64,000 bases of DNA, taken from positions 7,720 through 71,719 of the forward strand of contig CALFYL010000298.1 in NCBI GenBank assembly GCA_937952135.1, given 5' to 3'. Each line of letters begins with the position of its first letter. The stretch's first letter is position 1. Positions 9,882-18,332 of the stretch are shown here, piece by piece. Source of the DNA: an uncultured Planctomycetia bacterium (GTDB lineage Bacteria > Planctomycetota > UBA1135 > GCA-002686595). The notes under the pieces were generated by a model. That model made no database searches, had not been told where the DNA came from, and worked only from the letters and a program-made list of their open reading frames with translations. A program made the position numbers and the translations under genes.

Positions 9882-11239
9882 CGCCCTCGAGTCAACCGCT
9901 CGTAGCGCGCCAGCAATCCGTCGACGTCGTCGGACACCGACCGCACCTCGCGCCGCGGCTGCAACTCGTTCCAGATCGCGGGTTCGTCGAGGAAGCGCCG
10001 CAGCGCGCGCTCCAGGTCCGCGGCGCTGCCGGGTTCGAAGAGCGCGGCGTTGCCGAAGCGCTCGGCCAACTCGCGCATGCCACCGTGGTTCGCCACGACT
10101 AGCGGCATGCGCGCCATCACTGCTTCGTGGATGGTGAGCGGCGCGTTCTCCCACCAGCGGCTGGGCACGACGACGACGTCCAATTCGGACAGGATCTGCG
10201 CGATGCGGCGGTTGTCGAAGCGGCCGCGAAACTGGACGCCGGGATGGCGGTTGAGCGCGCGCAGCTCGGCCTCGTACCTCGCCGCGCTCGGCCCGCTCGC
10301 CGCGCCGAAGAGGTCGAGGGTCGCTGCGCCGACCGGAAGCTTCTGAAAGGCCTCGATCAAGAGATCGGCGCCCTTGTTCGGGATCAGCGTGCCGGTGAAG
10401 CCGAACTTCACGGGCCTTCGCTGCGCGTCGCGCGGCGCACGCGGCGCCAGCGCGCGGAACGGCGCGTCGTTCATGCCGTACTCGCTGAACTCGATCCGCT
10501 CGCGCGGAACGCCCTGCTCGGCGTAGCGCTCGGAGAGGAAGTTCGACGGCGAGAGCAAGATGTCGGCGGCGAGCAGCGCGTCGAGCATGTGGGCGCTGCG
10601 GCGGAGGATCGGCGCGCTCCAGGTCTCGCTCGCGAGGTAGCTCAACGCGCTCGGCGCGAATCCGAGCGCCTTCGAGAGCCCGCTCTTGCCGTGGCTCTCT
10701 CGCACGCGGCCCTTGGGGTACTCCGCGAGCCAGCGCACGAAGTACGCCGCGCGCTTGCGGCCGACGCACAGCGCGCAGCGCCACGGCTCGACTTGCTCGC
10801 ACAGGTGGAGCCGCGGCGTCACGCGCTGGCCGCGCGGACAGTGCGCCCAGAAGTCGTGCAGCGTCATCACGAGCGGCGCGCCGGCGCGCTTGGCGACGCG
10901 CAGCACGCCCGCGGACACGCCGATCGTGTGCTGCACGTGCACGACGTCGGGTTTCAAACGCTCCAGCAGGGTCGTGAACACCGCGTCGACGTCGGGGTCG
11001 GTGTAGGTCTTCTCGAGCCGGTCGATGCCGAGGAAGTTCTGGTTGAGGCGGTGCACGCGGACGCCGTCGAGCTCTTCCTCGAGCAGCGCGTGTTCGAGCT
11101 GCCCGGCGCGCTTCCCCGGCGCCAGAACGTGGACTTCGTGCCCGCGGCGCGCCTGCTCGCTCGCGACGCTCCACGTGTAGACCTCGGCGCCGGCCATCTG
11201 GTCGGGCGGGTAGCCGTGGGAAACCTGCAGGATGCGCAT
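9875..11239 (-). CDS. GT4 family glycosyltransferase
   Basis: 454 residues from ATG 11239. The N-terminal Rossmann half starts MRILQVSHGYPPDQMAGAEVY, including the Gly-Ala loop after the first strand. The C-terminal half has KFGFTGTLIPNKGADLLIEA, VVVPSRWWENAPLTIHEAV and the EX7E-type region ending MRELAERFGNAALFEPG, all classic GT-B/GT4 features. The middle contains a Cys-containing stretch (HLCEQVEPWRCALCVGRK) seen in a subset of GT4 enzymes that may bind zinc. It probably adds a sugar to a surface polysaccharide. It is a single gene between a lipoprotein and a TonB receptor gene. The open frame runs on to 13237, but that extension is antisense to the receptor gene. Confidence 0.9.
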   Translation of the reverse strand: MRILQVSHGYPPDQMAGAEVYTWSVASEQARRGHEVHVLAPGKRAGQLEHALLEEELDGVRVHRLNQNFLGIDRLEKTYTDPDVDAVFTTLLERLKPDVVHVQHTIGVSAGVLRVAKRAGAPLVMTLHDFWAHCPRGQRVTPRLHLCEQVEPWRCALCVGRKRAAYFVRWLAEYPKGRVRESHGKSGLSKALGFAPSALSYLASETWSAPILRRSAHMLDALLAADILLSPSNFLSERYAEQGVPRERIEFSEYGMNDAPFRALAPRAPRDAQRRPVKFGFTGTLIPNKGADLLIEAFQKLPVGAATLDLFGAASGPSAARYEAELRALNRHPGVQFRGRFDNRRIAQILSELDVVVVPSRWWENAPLTIHEAVMARMPLVVANHGGMRELAERFGNAALFEPGSAADLERALRRFLDEPAIWNELQPRREVRSVSDDVDGLLARYERLTRGRQ

Positions 11240-11422
11240 GCGGGGCGGATGGTACGGGCCGCGCGCCCGAACCCGGCCTGATCGGCGCCGGCGGCGCTCC
11301 GCCCACAGTCGCCGGCGCGATCGCGAGGGGCGGTCGGACGCCGGGACTCCGCTTCCCGCACCCGTCCGCGGCGCTTCAGAGATTGCGAACTCCTGGTCGA
11401 CAACGAGGGGCCCGATCTCCCC

Positions 11423-13459
11423 ATGTCTCGAGCGATCCCCCATCGGACGTCCGCGCTGCGGTCCTGCGCGGCCGTCGTCGTCGTCGGCGCCGCTCTTTCC
11501 GCAACGGCCACCGCCGCGCGGCAGGACGGGCCGCAGGTCAACGACCTCGTGGGCATGGATCTGGAGCAGCTCATGCAGGTCGAGGTCGACCAAGTGGTCG
11601 GCGCCTCGCGCCGCGAGCAGTCCGTGCAGGACGCGCCTTCGTCCGTCACGGTGCTCACCGCGGCGCAGATCCGCGACCACGGCTACCGCACGCTCGCCGA
11701 AGCGCTTCGCAGCGTGCCGGGTCTGCACGTGACGAACGACCGCAATTACTCGTACCTCGCGGTGCGCGGCTTCTACGTGCCGGGCGACTACAACTCGCGC
11801 GTGCTCGTGCTCGTCGACGGGCACCGGCTGAACTACGGCGTGTACGGCGGCGCGAGCCTCGGCTTCGAAGCGCCGGTCGATGTCGCGTCGCTCGAGCGCA
11901 TCGAAGTCATCCGCGGTCCGGGGTCGAGCCTGTACGGCAGCAACGCGTTCTTCGCGGTCGTGAACCTCGTCACGAAGAAGGGCGGGGCCGCGGAGGGATG
12001 GGCGGTCGACGCTGAAGCCGGCGAGTGGGACACCTTCCTCGGCCGCGTGACCTGGGGCTCGAAGTTCGAGGACGGCAGCGAACTGTTTCTCTCGGCGCGC
12101 GCGTACACGTCCGACGGCTCGGCGCTCTTCTACGAGGACTACGCGAGCGGTCCGTGGGGCGGGATCGCGCGCCACAGCGACTACGAGCGGGCCCAGCAGC
12201 TCCAAGCGCGGTGGGACAGCGGTCCGTGGTCCGTGTCGGCCGGTTTCTCCTGGCGCGAAAAGGGTGTGCCGACCGGCGCGTTCGGAACGGTGTTCGAGAC
12301 CGACGACAACCGCACGATCGATGCGCAGGGCTACTTCGACGTCGGTTGGAAGCAAGCGCGCGACGACGGGAGCACGACGCAGGCGAACCTGCGCTACGAC
12401 GATTACTACTACACGGGCCGCTACATCTACGACGACACGGCGAACGGCGGGCCGCCCGATCTGGACTACCGCGACCGCGCGATCGGGCGCACGCTCAGCG
12501 CCGAAGCGCTGCACTCGATGCCCGGCAAGTGGAAGGACCGCCTGACCTTCGGCGCGGAAGTGCGATTCAACTTCCAAGCCGATCAGCTCAACAAGGACAA
12601 CTTCTACGGGGAGCTGCTCGACGACCGGCGCGACAACCTCAACGGAGGCGTGTTCGCGCAGGACGAGATCGAGCTCGACGAGGCGACGACGCTCGTGCTC
12701 GGCGGTCGTTTCGACCACTACGAGTGGTTCGGCGGCGTGTTCACGCCGCGACTCGCGCTCGTGCGCCACCTCGGCGAGCACGCGACGGCCAAGCTGCTGT
12801 ACGGCGAGGCCTACCGCGCTCCGACGGAGTACGAGCTGTACTACGGCGACGGTGCGACGCAACTCGGCAACGAGAACCTCGATCCCGAGCGCATCCGCAC
12901 GCTCGAAGGCATCCTCGCGACGAAATTGGGCGAGGGCCTCGAGGGCTCGCTCAGCGTGTTCCACAACGAGCTCGACGACATGATCGTGCTCGCGCCGGTC
13001 GGGGGCGGCGTGCTCGCGTTCGAGAACGCCGACGCGAGCGAAGCCGACGGCGTGGAAGTGGAGCTGGTGAAGCACTGGCGCCAAGGCATGCGGCTGCGCG
13101 TCTCGCACAGCTACCAGGAGGTCGTCGACGAGGCGAGCGGATCGCGCCTGCCGAACGCGCCGCGCCAGCTCTCGCAGGCGGTGTTCGAGACGCCGCTCTT
13201 CACGCCGCGACTGCGCGCGGGACTCGAGCTCATCCACGTCGGTTCGCGCGTGACGCTGAGCGGCGGCAAGACGGATGCGTACGTGCTCACGAACCTCGTG
13301 GTGCGCGCGCCGGACATTGCGCCCGGCGTCGAGCTCTACGCCCGCGCGATGAACCTGTTCGACGTGTCGTACGCGGACCCCGTGAGCGCCGAACTCGTTC
13401 AGGACGCTCTCGGTCAGGACGGATTGCGCGTGACCTTCGGCGTTCGAATCTCGCGCTGA
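11423..13459 (+). CDS. TonB-dependent outer-membrane receptor
   Basis: 678 residues with a signal peptide (about 1-31, ending ATATAARQ). The plug domain follows: EQSVQDAPSSVTVLTAAQI, TLAEALRSVPGLHV, VRGF, VLVDGHRLN and IEVIRGPGSSLYGSNAFFAVVNLVTKKG, a full match to TonB-receptor plugs. The remainder is a beta-barrel with alternating aromatic strands. It lacks the usual terminal Phe, ending VTFGVRISR. The short segment MDLEQLMQVEV after the signal peptide resembles the N-terminal region of the receptor family annotated as iron/vitamin or colicin receptors in many Planctomycetes. The substrate is unknown. No TonB/ExbBD genes are in the window. Confidence 0.92.
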   Translation: MSRAIPHRTSALRSCAAVVVVGAALSATATAARQDGPQVNDLVGMDLEQLMQVEVDQVVGASRREQSVQDAPSSVTVLTAAQIRDHGYRTLAEALRSVPGLHVTNDRNYSYLAVRGFYVPGDYNSRVLVLVDGHRLNYGVYGGASLGFEAPVDVASLERIEVIRGPGSSLYGSNAFFAVVNLVTKKGGAAEGWAVDAEAGEWDTFLGRVTWGSKFEDGSELFLSARAYTSDGSALFYEDYASGPWGGIARHSDYERAQQLQARWDSGPWSVSAGFSWREKGVPTGAFGTVFETDDNRTIDAQGYFDVGWKQARDDGSTTQANLRYDDYYYTGRYIYDDTANGGPPDLDYRDRAIGRTLSAEALHSMPGKWKDRLTFGAEVRFNFQADQLNKDNFYGELLDDRRDNLNGGVFAQDEIELDEATTLVLGGRFDHYEWFGGVFTPRLALVRHLGEHATAKLLYGEAYRAPTEYELYYGDGATQLGNENLDPERIRTLEGILATKLGEGLEGSLSVFHNELDDMIVLAPVGGGVLAFENADASEADGVEVELVKHWRQGMRLRVSHSYQEVVDEASGSRLPNAPRQLSQAVFETPLFTPRLRAGLELIHVGSRVTLSGGKTDAYVLTNLVVRAPDIAPGVELYARAMNLFDVSYADPVSAELVQDALGQDGLRVTFGVRISR

Positions 13460-13482
13460 GCGCGACCGCGGCTCGCGCGCGA

Positions 13483-13488
13483 TACTCT
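13483..13488 (+). promoter_or_regulatory. Candidate -10 hexamer TACTCT
   Basis: TACTCT lies 57 nt upstream of ATG 13546 in the gap after the receptor gene. Weak evidence, pattern only. Confidence 0.25.
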
Positions 13489-13545
13489 CTCGCTGTCCGC
13501 CTCGCCGGACGATCCGCAGTCCCTAGGAGGAGCCGATCGAGAGCC

Positions 13546-14145
13546 ATGGTGACCCAAGACAAGCGCGTCGACGCCTACATCGCCAAGTCCGCGGAGTTCG
13601 CGCGGCCGATCCTCGCGGAGCTGCGCAAGCGCGTTCACGCGAGCTGTCCCGACACGGTGGAGACCATCAAGTGGGGGATGCCCGCGTTCGAGTACAAGGG
13701 CCCGCTCGCCGGCATGGCGGCCTTCAAGAAGCACTGCGTGTTCGGCTTCTGGAAGCACGCTCTCGTCGTCGGCGACAACCCGGAGTCGAAGGAGGCGATG
13801 GGCAGCTTCGGATGCCTGACGGAGCTCTCGCAACTGCCGCCGAAGGCGCAGTTCGCGAAGTTCATCAAGACGGCCGTGAAGCTCAACGACGAGGGCGTGA
13901 AGGTGGAGCGCAAGAAGCGCGCGCCGGTGGCGCCCGCGGCGCTGCACCCCGAGTTCAAGGCGGCGCTCGCGAAGAACAAGAAGGCGAAGGCGGGTCTCGA
14001 CGGGCTCGCGCCCGGACAGCAGCGCGAGTACTTGGAGTGGATCGCCGACGCCAAGCGCGACGAGACGCGCGCGAAGCGCATCGCGGACGCGCTCGAGTGG
14101 CTGAGCGAGGGCAAGCCGCGCAACTGGAAGTACATGAAGCGCTGA
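13546..14145 (+). CDS. YdeI/OmpD-associated-like, DUF1801-type protein
   Basis: 199 residues from ATG 13546, which has a strong AGGAGG ribosome-binding site about 15 nt upstream. N-terminal region: VDAYIAKSAEFARPILAELRKRV...TVETIKWGMPAFEYKG, the signature of the DUF1801/YdhG fold, then FGFWKHALVV. The C-terminal part, from about residue 140, ends EYLEWIADAKRDETRAKRIADALEWL, which matches the bacteriocin-protection (YdeI/OmpD-associated) helical domain. The molecular role of this family is not established. It is a soluble, Lys/Arg-rich protein. It converges, 25 bp away, on the first sigma-fusion gene. Confidence 0.85.
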   Translation: MVTQDKRVDAYIAKSAEFARPILAELRKRVHASCPDTVETIKWGMPAFEYKGPLAGMAAFKKHCVFGFWKHALVVGDNPESKEAMGSFGCLTELSQLPPKAQFAKFIKTAVKLNDEGVKVERKKRAPVAPAALHPEFKAALAKNKKAKAGLDGLAPGQQREYLEWIADAKRDETRAKRIADALEWLSEGKPRNWKYMKR

Positions 14146-14170
14146 ACGACGCGCCAGCTCGCGGACGAGC

Positions 14171-16645
14171 TCAGCGTTCGCGCGAATCGCCGGCGCGCAG
14201 CTCGACGGTCTCGCGCCCGCCTTCGCGGAGTTCCAGCCACGCACCGTGGGCCGGCTCGCGCTCGGGGTGCACCGCGCACAGCCGCAGCGCGCGATCGGTG
14301 GGGACGTTGGCGAGGCTGAAACGCCCTTGCGCGTCGGTGCGCACCGCGCTGGTGCGCACCAGGCCGCGACCTCCGGAGGAACGCACGTCGCGGTCGAGGT
14401 CGGCGAGCCGCCGCCGCGAGAGTTCGCCCTCGCCCAGCGGCAGCACGTAGGCGCCGACGACGGGCCCGCCGTGCTCGTCGCGAAGCACGCCTTCGACCGT
14501 CGCGCCGCGCAGCAAGCGCACTTGGATCCCGCTCGCGATCTCGCGCTCGCGGAGCTCGAGCGGGCCGACGAGCGTCGGCGCGTAGCCGCTCACGCGGACG
14601 CGCACGGCGTAGCGACCCGGCGCGAGGTCGTCGTAGATGAAGGCGTTGGCGGGCGGCGGCGGAGGTTGATCGCCTTCGGCCGTGAAGCCGGCGGCGACCT
14701 GCGCGACCACCGACTCCATCACCAGCGGTGCGAAATCGCCGTCGACGAGCGCGGGTGAGTCGTCGGGAAGGTGCTCGAGCCAGGTCGCGAGCGCGTCGCG
14801 AGGCACGGGGGCGCCGCTCGCGGCGTCGACGAGCCGGCCGTGGAGTTCCGCGCGGTGCGTGCCGAGGTCGGTGGGATCGTCTTTGAGCTTGAGTTGGAGC
14901 CGCAGCTCGCCCTCGCCGGGCACGACGTCGTGCAGCGTGAACGACGACCACCGCTCGTGCTGGAAGTGCAGCTCGTGCGGCGCGCGCGCGAGCGCCGGTA
15001 TGCGAAAGCGGCCGGGTTCCTCGAACTCTGCCGAGTACCAGACATTGCGGTCGAAGTGGGTCGCGTACAGCGACGTGTTCCACTCGCCGAGCTGCGCGCG
15101 CGAGATCGGCGCTCCGCTCAGGTCGACGATCGTGCCGACGATCTCGACGCCGCGCTCGAGCACGACCTCGAGGTGCGTGGCGCCGGCCGCCGACAGTTCG
15201 AGGCTCTCGTAATGCGGCGCGAAGCCCGCGGCGCGCGCGTCGACCGCGAGCAGCCTGCGGCCGAGACCTTCGCCCTGCAGCGTCGCGACGCCGTCCGCTT
15301 CGCTCTGCGCCGCGCTCTGCTGCTGCCACCACTGCACCGCATTCGCATTGCGCACGATCCGGTGCAGGCGCGCGGTGGCGTTCGGCGCCGGGCGGCCTTG
15401 CTCGTCGAGCACCGTCAGCCGCAACTGCCACGCGCCGGGGCGCTCGACGACCTCGCGCGCGAGTTGGATCCGCTGCGGCGCGCACGTCGTGGCGGGTCGC
15501 ACCCGGTGCACGCCCGCGTCGTGCACGTACGTCGGAGTCGAGGCGACGAGCGCGTAGTCCTGGCCGCTCTCGAGCGCCGCGGGCAGGCTGAGGTGGAAGC
15601 TGCCGTCGCGCGCGGTTTTCGTCGCGCCGCTGAACTCGGCGAGCTTGCTGTGGCGCTCGATGGACGACGCGCGCACGTCCACGCCTTCGAGCGGCAGTCC
15701 GAATTCGTCGACCACGCGGCCCTCGAGGACGCCGTGCGGAAGCTGCGTGTCCGCTTCGAGCTCGCGTTCGAGCGTAGGCGCCGCGGCCGCAGGCGCCGCA
15801 AGTCGTTCCGACGCGGTTTCCGCACTGTCTTCGGGGCCTTCGGAGGTCGCGACCGAGCGCGCCACGCGAGTTGCGGACTCGGAAGCCAGCGTCGTCGAGT
15901 TCGTCGCGCTCGACGTGCTCGGGAGGCCGCGCCCGATCCAGTTCCAGGCGCCCACGGCGGCGATCGAAACCAGCGCCGCCGCCGCGATCCAGGCGCCCGC
16001 GACGGAGCTCAGCGCCGCCTTGCTCGCACCGCCGAGCGCCAGCAGCTTCGCCTCGAGCTCCGCGGGCGCGCCGCGCGCGAGGTCGGCGCGCTTCACGAGC
16101 CCGGCGAGATCGGGCGCCAGCGACGCCAGCCCCAACCTCGTCAGCCGCTCGCGCAACTTCTCGAGTCCCCGTTGCACGCGCTGGTGCGCGCTCGGCTCGC
16201 TGATCGAGAGCACGTCGCCGAGCTCCGAGTAGGTGAGCTCCTCGTGGAAGCGGAGCGTGAGCGCCGTTCGCAGCTCCTCCGGCAGCTCCTCCAACGCGCG
16301 CCGCAGCGCGCGCAGCGTGTCGGCCGATTCGGTCGTGGATTCTTCGAACCGCTCGTGGCGTTCCATAGCGTGCTGCTCCTCGCGCCGACGACGGTTTCGA
16401 GCGGCGCGCAGCACCATCAACGCCTCGCGCGCGGCCGCGCAGCGCAACCAACGCTGCGGATCGGCCGCGCCCGCGAGGTCGAGCTTGCCCTCCAGCACGC
16501 GCAGGAACGTCTGCTGCGCCGCGTCCATCGCCAGGGCTTCGTCGCGCGTCACCCGAAGCGCGGCGGCGTACACGGCGCCGTGGTGTTCGCGCACCGCGCG
16601 CTCGAAGCTCGCTCGGTCGATTCGGACGTCGGTCGGAGGGCTCAT
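14171..16645 (-). CDS. ECF-type sigma factor fused to a transmembrane helix and CarboxypepD_reg repeats
   Basis: 824 residues from ATG 16645. Residues 14-90 form sigma region 2 (VREHHGAVYAAALRVTRDEA...AQQTFLRVLEGK), and residues 110-170 form region 4 (LEELPEELRTALTLRFHEEL, then ELGDVLSISEPSAHQRVQRG). One hydrophobic helix spans about 211-234 (SSVAGAWIAAAALVSIAAVG). A Ser/Thr/Glu-rich linker leads to roughly 560 residues of beta-sandwich repeats with GRVVDEFGLPLEGVDVR, GTIVDLSGAPISRAQL, GRLVDAASGAPVPRDAL and GVLRDEHGGPVVGAYV. Sigma factors of this class are normally about 180-200 residues. The topology puts the sigma part in the cytoplasm and the repeats outside. No anti-sigma gene is adjacent. 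The open frame extends to 17941, but only antisense to the transhydrogenase gene. Confidence 0.88.
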   Translation of the reverse strand: MSPPTDVRIDRASFERAVREHHGAVYAAALRVTRDEALAMDAAQQTFLRVLEGKLDLAGAADPQRWLRCAAAREALMVLRAARNRRRREEQHAMERHERFEESTTESADTLRALRRALEELPEELRTALTLRFHEELTYSELGDVLSISEPSAHQRVQRGLEKLRERLTRLGLASLAPDLAGLVKRADLARGAPAELEAKLLALGGASKAALSSVAGAWIAAAALVSIAAVGAWNWIGRGLPSTSSATNSTTLASESATRVARSVATSEGPEDSAETASERLAAPAAAAPTLERELEADTQLPHGVLEGRVVDEFGLPLEGVDVRASSIERHSKLAEFSGATKTARDGSFHLSLPAALESGQDYALVASTPTYVHDAGVHRVRPATTCAPQRIQLAREVVERPGAWQLRLTVLDEQGRPAPNATARLHRIVRNANAVQWWQQQSAAQSEADGVATLQGEGLGRRLLAVDARAAGFAPHYESLELSAAGATHLEVVLERGVEIVGTIVDLSGAPISRAQLGEWNTSLYATHFDRNVWYSAEFEEPGRFRIPALARAPHELHFQHERWSSFTLHDVVPGEGELRLQLKLKDDPTDLGTHRAELHGRLVDAASGAPVPRDALATWLEHLPDDSPALVDGDFAPLVMESVVAQVAAGFTAEGDQPPPPPANAFIYDDLAPGRYAVRVRVSGYAPTLVGPLELREREIASGIQVRLLRGATVEGVLRDEHGGPVVGAYVLPLGEGELSRRRLADLDRDVRSSGGRGLVRTSAVRTDAQGRFSLANVPTDRALRLCAVHPEREPAHGAWLELREGGRETVELRAGDSRER

Positions 16646-16660
16646 CGTCGGTGCTCTCGC

Positions 16661-16681
16661 GCCGCACGCGAGGCGTGCGGC
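16661..16681 (-). promoter_or_regulatory. Perfect 9-bp inverted repeat in the leader of the first sigma-fusion gene
   Basis: GCCGCACGC, spacer GAG, GCGTGCGGC. It lies between the candidate -10 (16708-16713) and the start codon (16645), so it can act either as an operator or as an RNA hairpin in the leader. There is no T-tract, so a terminator is less likely. Confidence 0.5.
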
Positions 16682-16707
16682 AAACCCCAGATGCAGCCGG
16701 CGCTTCG

Positions 16708-16713
16708 ATCTTA
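16708..16713 (-). promoter_or_regulatory. Candidate -10 hexamer TAAGAT for the first sigma-fusion gene
   Basis: On the minus strand TAAGAT stands about 62 nt upstream of ATG 16645, just above the 21-nt hairpin. It fits the window-wide TAnnnT pattern. Confidence 0.3.
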
Positions 16714-16797
16714 GGCGCAAGGCGCAGAAAGCACGGTGAAAGCAGCGCAGTTCGCAGTTCGTCGCGTGTGCGGCAAGACTCGACCGGGCCCGACTGG

Positions 16798-16803
16798 TAG
16801 CAT
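16798..16803 (+). promoter_or_regulatory. Candidate -10 hexamer TAGCAT for the transhydrogenase operon
   Basis: GG-TAGCAT stands 37 nt upstream of ATG 16841 and is followed by a T6 run at about 16811. Confidence 0.35.
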
Positions 16804-16840
16804 CGCCCGACCTTTTTTCCGCGCTACGCGCCCGACGGAC

Positions 16841-17989
16841 ATGCCTACGCTCTTCACGCCCCTGGAAACGCGCCCTGACGAGACCCGTGTGGCGGCCAGC
16901 CCCGAGACGGTCAAGGCGCTCGTCAAGCTCGGCCTGACGGTCGAGATCGAGCCGGGCGCCGGCCTGCGCGCGGGTTTCACCGACGCGATGTACCTGGCCG
17001 CCGGCGCCAAGCTCGGCGGGCCCGCCTCGTGGGCCAGCGCGAACATCGTGGCCAAGATCGGCACGCCGACCGAGGCCGAGGCGGCCAAGCTCGCCGCCGG
17101 CTCGATCCTGATCTCGTTCATCGCGCCGGCGACGAACAAGGCCGTGGTGCACGCGCTGCGCGAGCGCCGCATCTCGACGCTCGCCATGGAGCTGATCCCG
17201 CGCATCACGCGCGCGCAAGCGATGGACGCGCTCTCGTCGCAGGCCACGATCGCCGGCTACAAGGCCGTGCTGATCGGCGCCACGCACATGACCAAGCTGT
17301 GCCCGCTGCTGATGACGGCGGCCGGCACGGTTCCGCCGGCGAAGTGCGTCGTGTTCGGCGCGGGCGTGGCCGGCCTGCAGGCGATCGCGACGGCGCGCCG
17401 GCTCGGCTGCAGCGTCGAGGCGACCGACGTGCGCCTCGCGGCGCGCGAACAGGTGCTCTCGCTGGGCGCGAAGTTCATCGACGTCCCCGGCATGGGCGAC
17501 ATGGAGGACAAGGGCGGCTACGCGAAGGAGCAGACCCCGGAGTTCCTCGAGAAGCAGCGCGTCGAGGTCGCCAAGCGCGTCGCCGACGCCGACCTCGTCA
17601 TCACGACCGCGCAGATCCCGGGCCGCCCGGCGCCGCGCCTGGTGAGCCGCGCGATGGTCGAGTCGATGCGCCCCGGCGCGGTGGTGGTCGACATCGCCGT
17701 CGAGAGCGGCGGCAACTGCGAGCTCTCGAAGCTCGGCGAAATCGTCGAGCACAACGGCGTGCGCATCGTCGGCGTGCCCAACCTGCCGGCCACCGCGCCG
17801 CAGCACGCCTCCGAGCTGTACGCGAAGAACGTGCTCAATCTGATCAAGCTGTTCGTCCAGAAGGACGGCTCGCTGAACACCGAATTCAAGGACGAGGTGC
17901 TCGCCGGATGCCTGCTGACGCACGGCGGCGAGATCACCCACAAGGCGACGGCGGAAGCCTACTCCACCGCCGCGGGAGCCCAGTCGTGA
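16841..17989 (+). CDS. pntAA: NAD(P) transhydrogenase subunit alpha, part 1 (NAD-binding)
   Basis: 382 residues from ATG 16841 (MPTLFTPLETRPDETRVAASPETV). Domain I motifs are intact: RVAASPETVKAL, AMELIPRITRAQAMDALSSQ, GATHMTKLCPLLMTAAGT, CVVFGAGVAGLQAIATARRLG (dinucleotide-binding Gly-rich loop), then VVDIAVESGGNCE and GVPNLPATAPQHAS. This subunit binds NAD(H) and works with the two membrane subunits to couple hydride transfer between NAD(H) and NADP(H) to proton movement. Alpha is split in two genes, as in Rhodospirillum, rather than the single alpha gene of E. coli. Its TGA overlaps the GTG of the next gene by 4 bp. Confidence 0.95.
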   Translation: MPTLFTPLETRPDETRVAASPETVKALVKLGLTVEIEPGAGLRAGFTDAMYLAAGAKLGGPASWASANIVAKIGTPTEAEAAKLAAGSILISFIAPATNKAVVHALRERRISTLAMELIPRITRAQAMDALSSQATIAGYKAVLIGATHMTKLCPLLMTAAGTVPPAKCVVFGAGVAGLQAIATARRLGCSVEATDVRLAAREQVLSLGAKFIDVPGMGDMEDKGGYAKEQTPEFLEKQRVEVAKRVADADLVITTAQIPGRPAPRLVSRAMVESMRPGAVVVDIAVESGGNCELSKLGEIVEHNGVRIVGVPNLPATAPQHASELYAKNVLNLIKLFVQKDGSLNTEFKDEVLAGCLLTHGGEITHKATAEAYSTAAGAQS

Positions 17990-18330
17990 TCGCAGTCATC
18001 GCATCGGAGGGCGCCTCGAGCCTGCCCTTCCTCATCGTCGGCGTGTGGGTGCTGCTCCTCGCCGTGTTCGTCGGTTTCATCGTGATCCAGAAGGTGCCGC
18101 CGACGCTGCACACGCCGCTCATGAGCGGTTCGAACGCGATCAGCGGCGTCACCATCGTCGGGTCGCTGTACTGCGTCAGCGTCGAGTACCCGATCGCGAG
18201 CGCGGTGCTCGGCTGCGTGGCGATCGCGATGGCGATGATCAACGTCGTCGGCGGGTTCACGGTGACGAACCGCATGCTGCAGATGTTCAGGGCCAGGTCC
18301 GCGGCGCCGAAGTCGGGGGCCGAGGGCTAG
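17986..18330 (+). CDS. pntAB: NAD(P) transhydrogenase subunit alpha, part 2 (membrane)
   Basis: 114 residues starting at GTG 17986, overlapping the pntAA stop. Three hydrophobic helices are present. Conserved family segments are KVPPTLHTPLMSGSNAISG and INVVGGFTVTNRMLQMF. This is part of the membrane domain carrying the proton path. It is followed after 2 bp by pntB, so all three genes form one operon. The size is normal for the short second alpha subunit. Confidence 0.95.
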   Translation: MIAVIASEGASSLPFLIVGVWVLLLAVFVGFIVIQKVPPTLHTPLMSGSNAISGVTIVGSLYCVSVEYPIASAVLGCVAIAMAMINVVGGFTVTNRMLQMFRARSAAPKSGAEG

Positions 18331-18332
18331 CC

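Noticed and set aside
9875..13237. Open frame of 1120 codons on the minus strand
   Set aside because: Only the part up to 11239 has glycosyltransferase sequence. The rest is antisense to the TonB-receptor gene and has the Arg/Val/Glu-rich composition of a shadow frame.
14171..17941. Minus-strand frame extending the first sigma fusion to 1256 codons
   Set aside because: Upstream of 16645 it is antisense to pntAA and lacks domains; the sigma region starts naturally at MSPPTDVRIDR.
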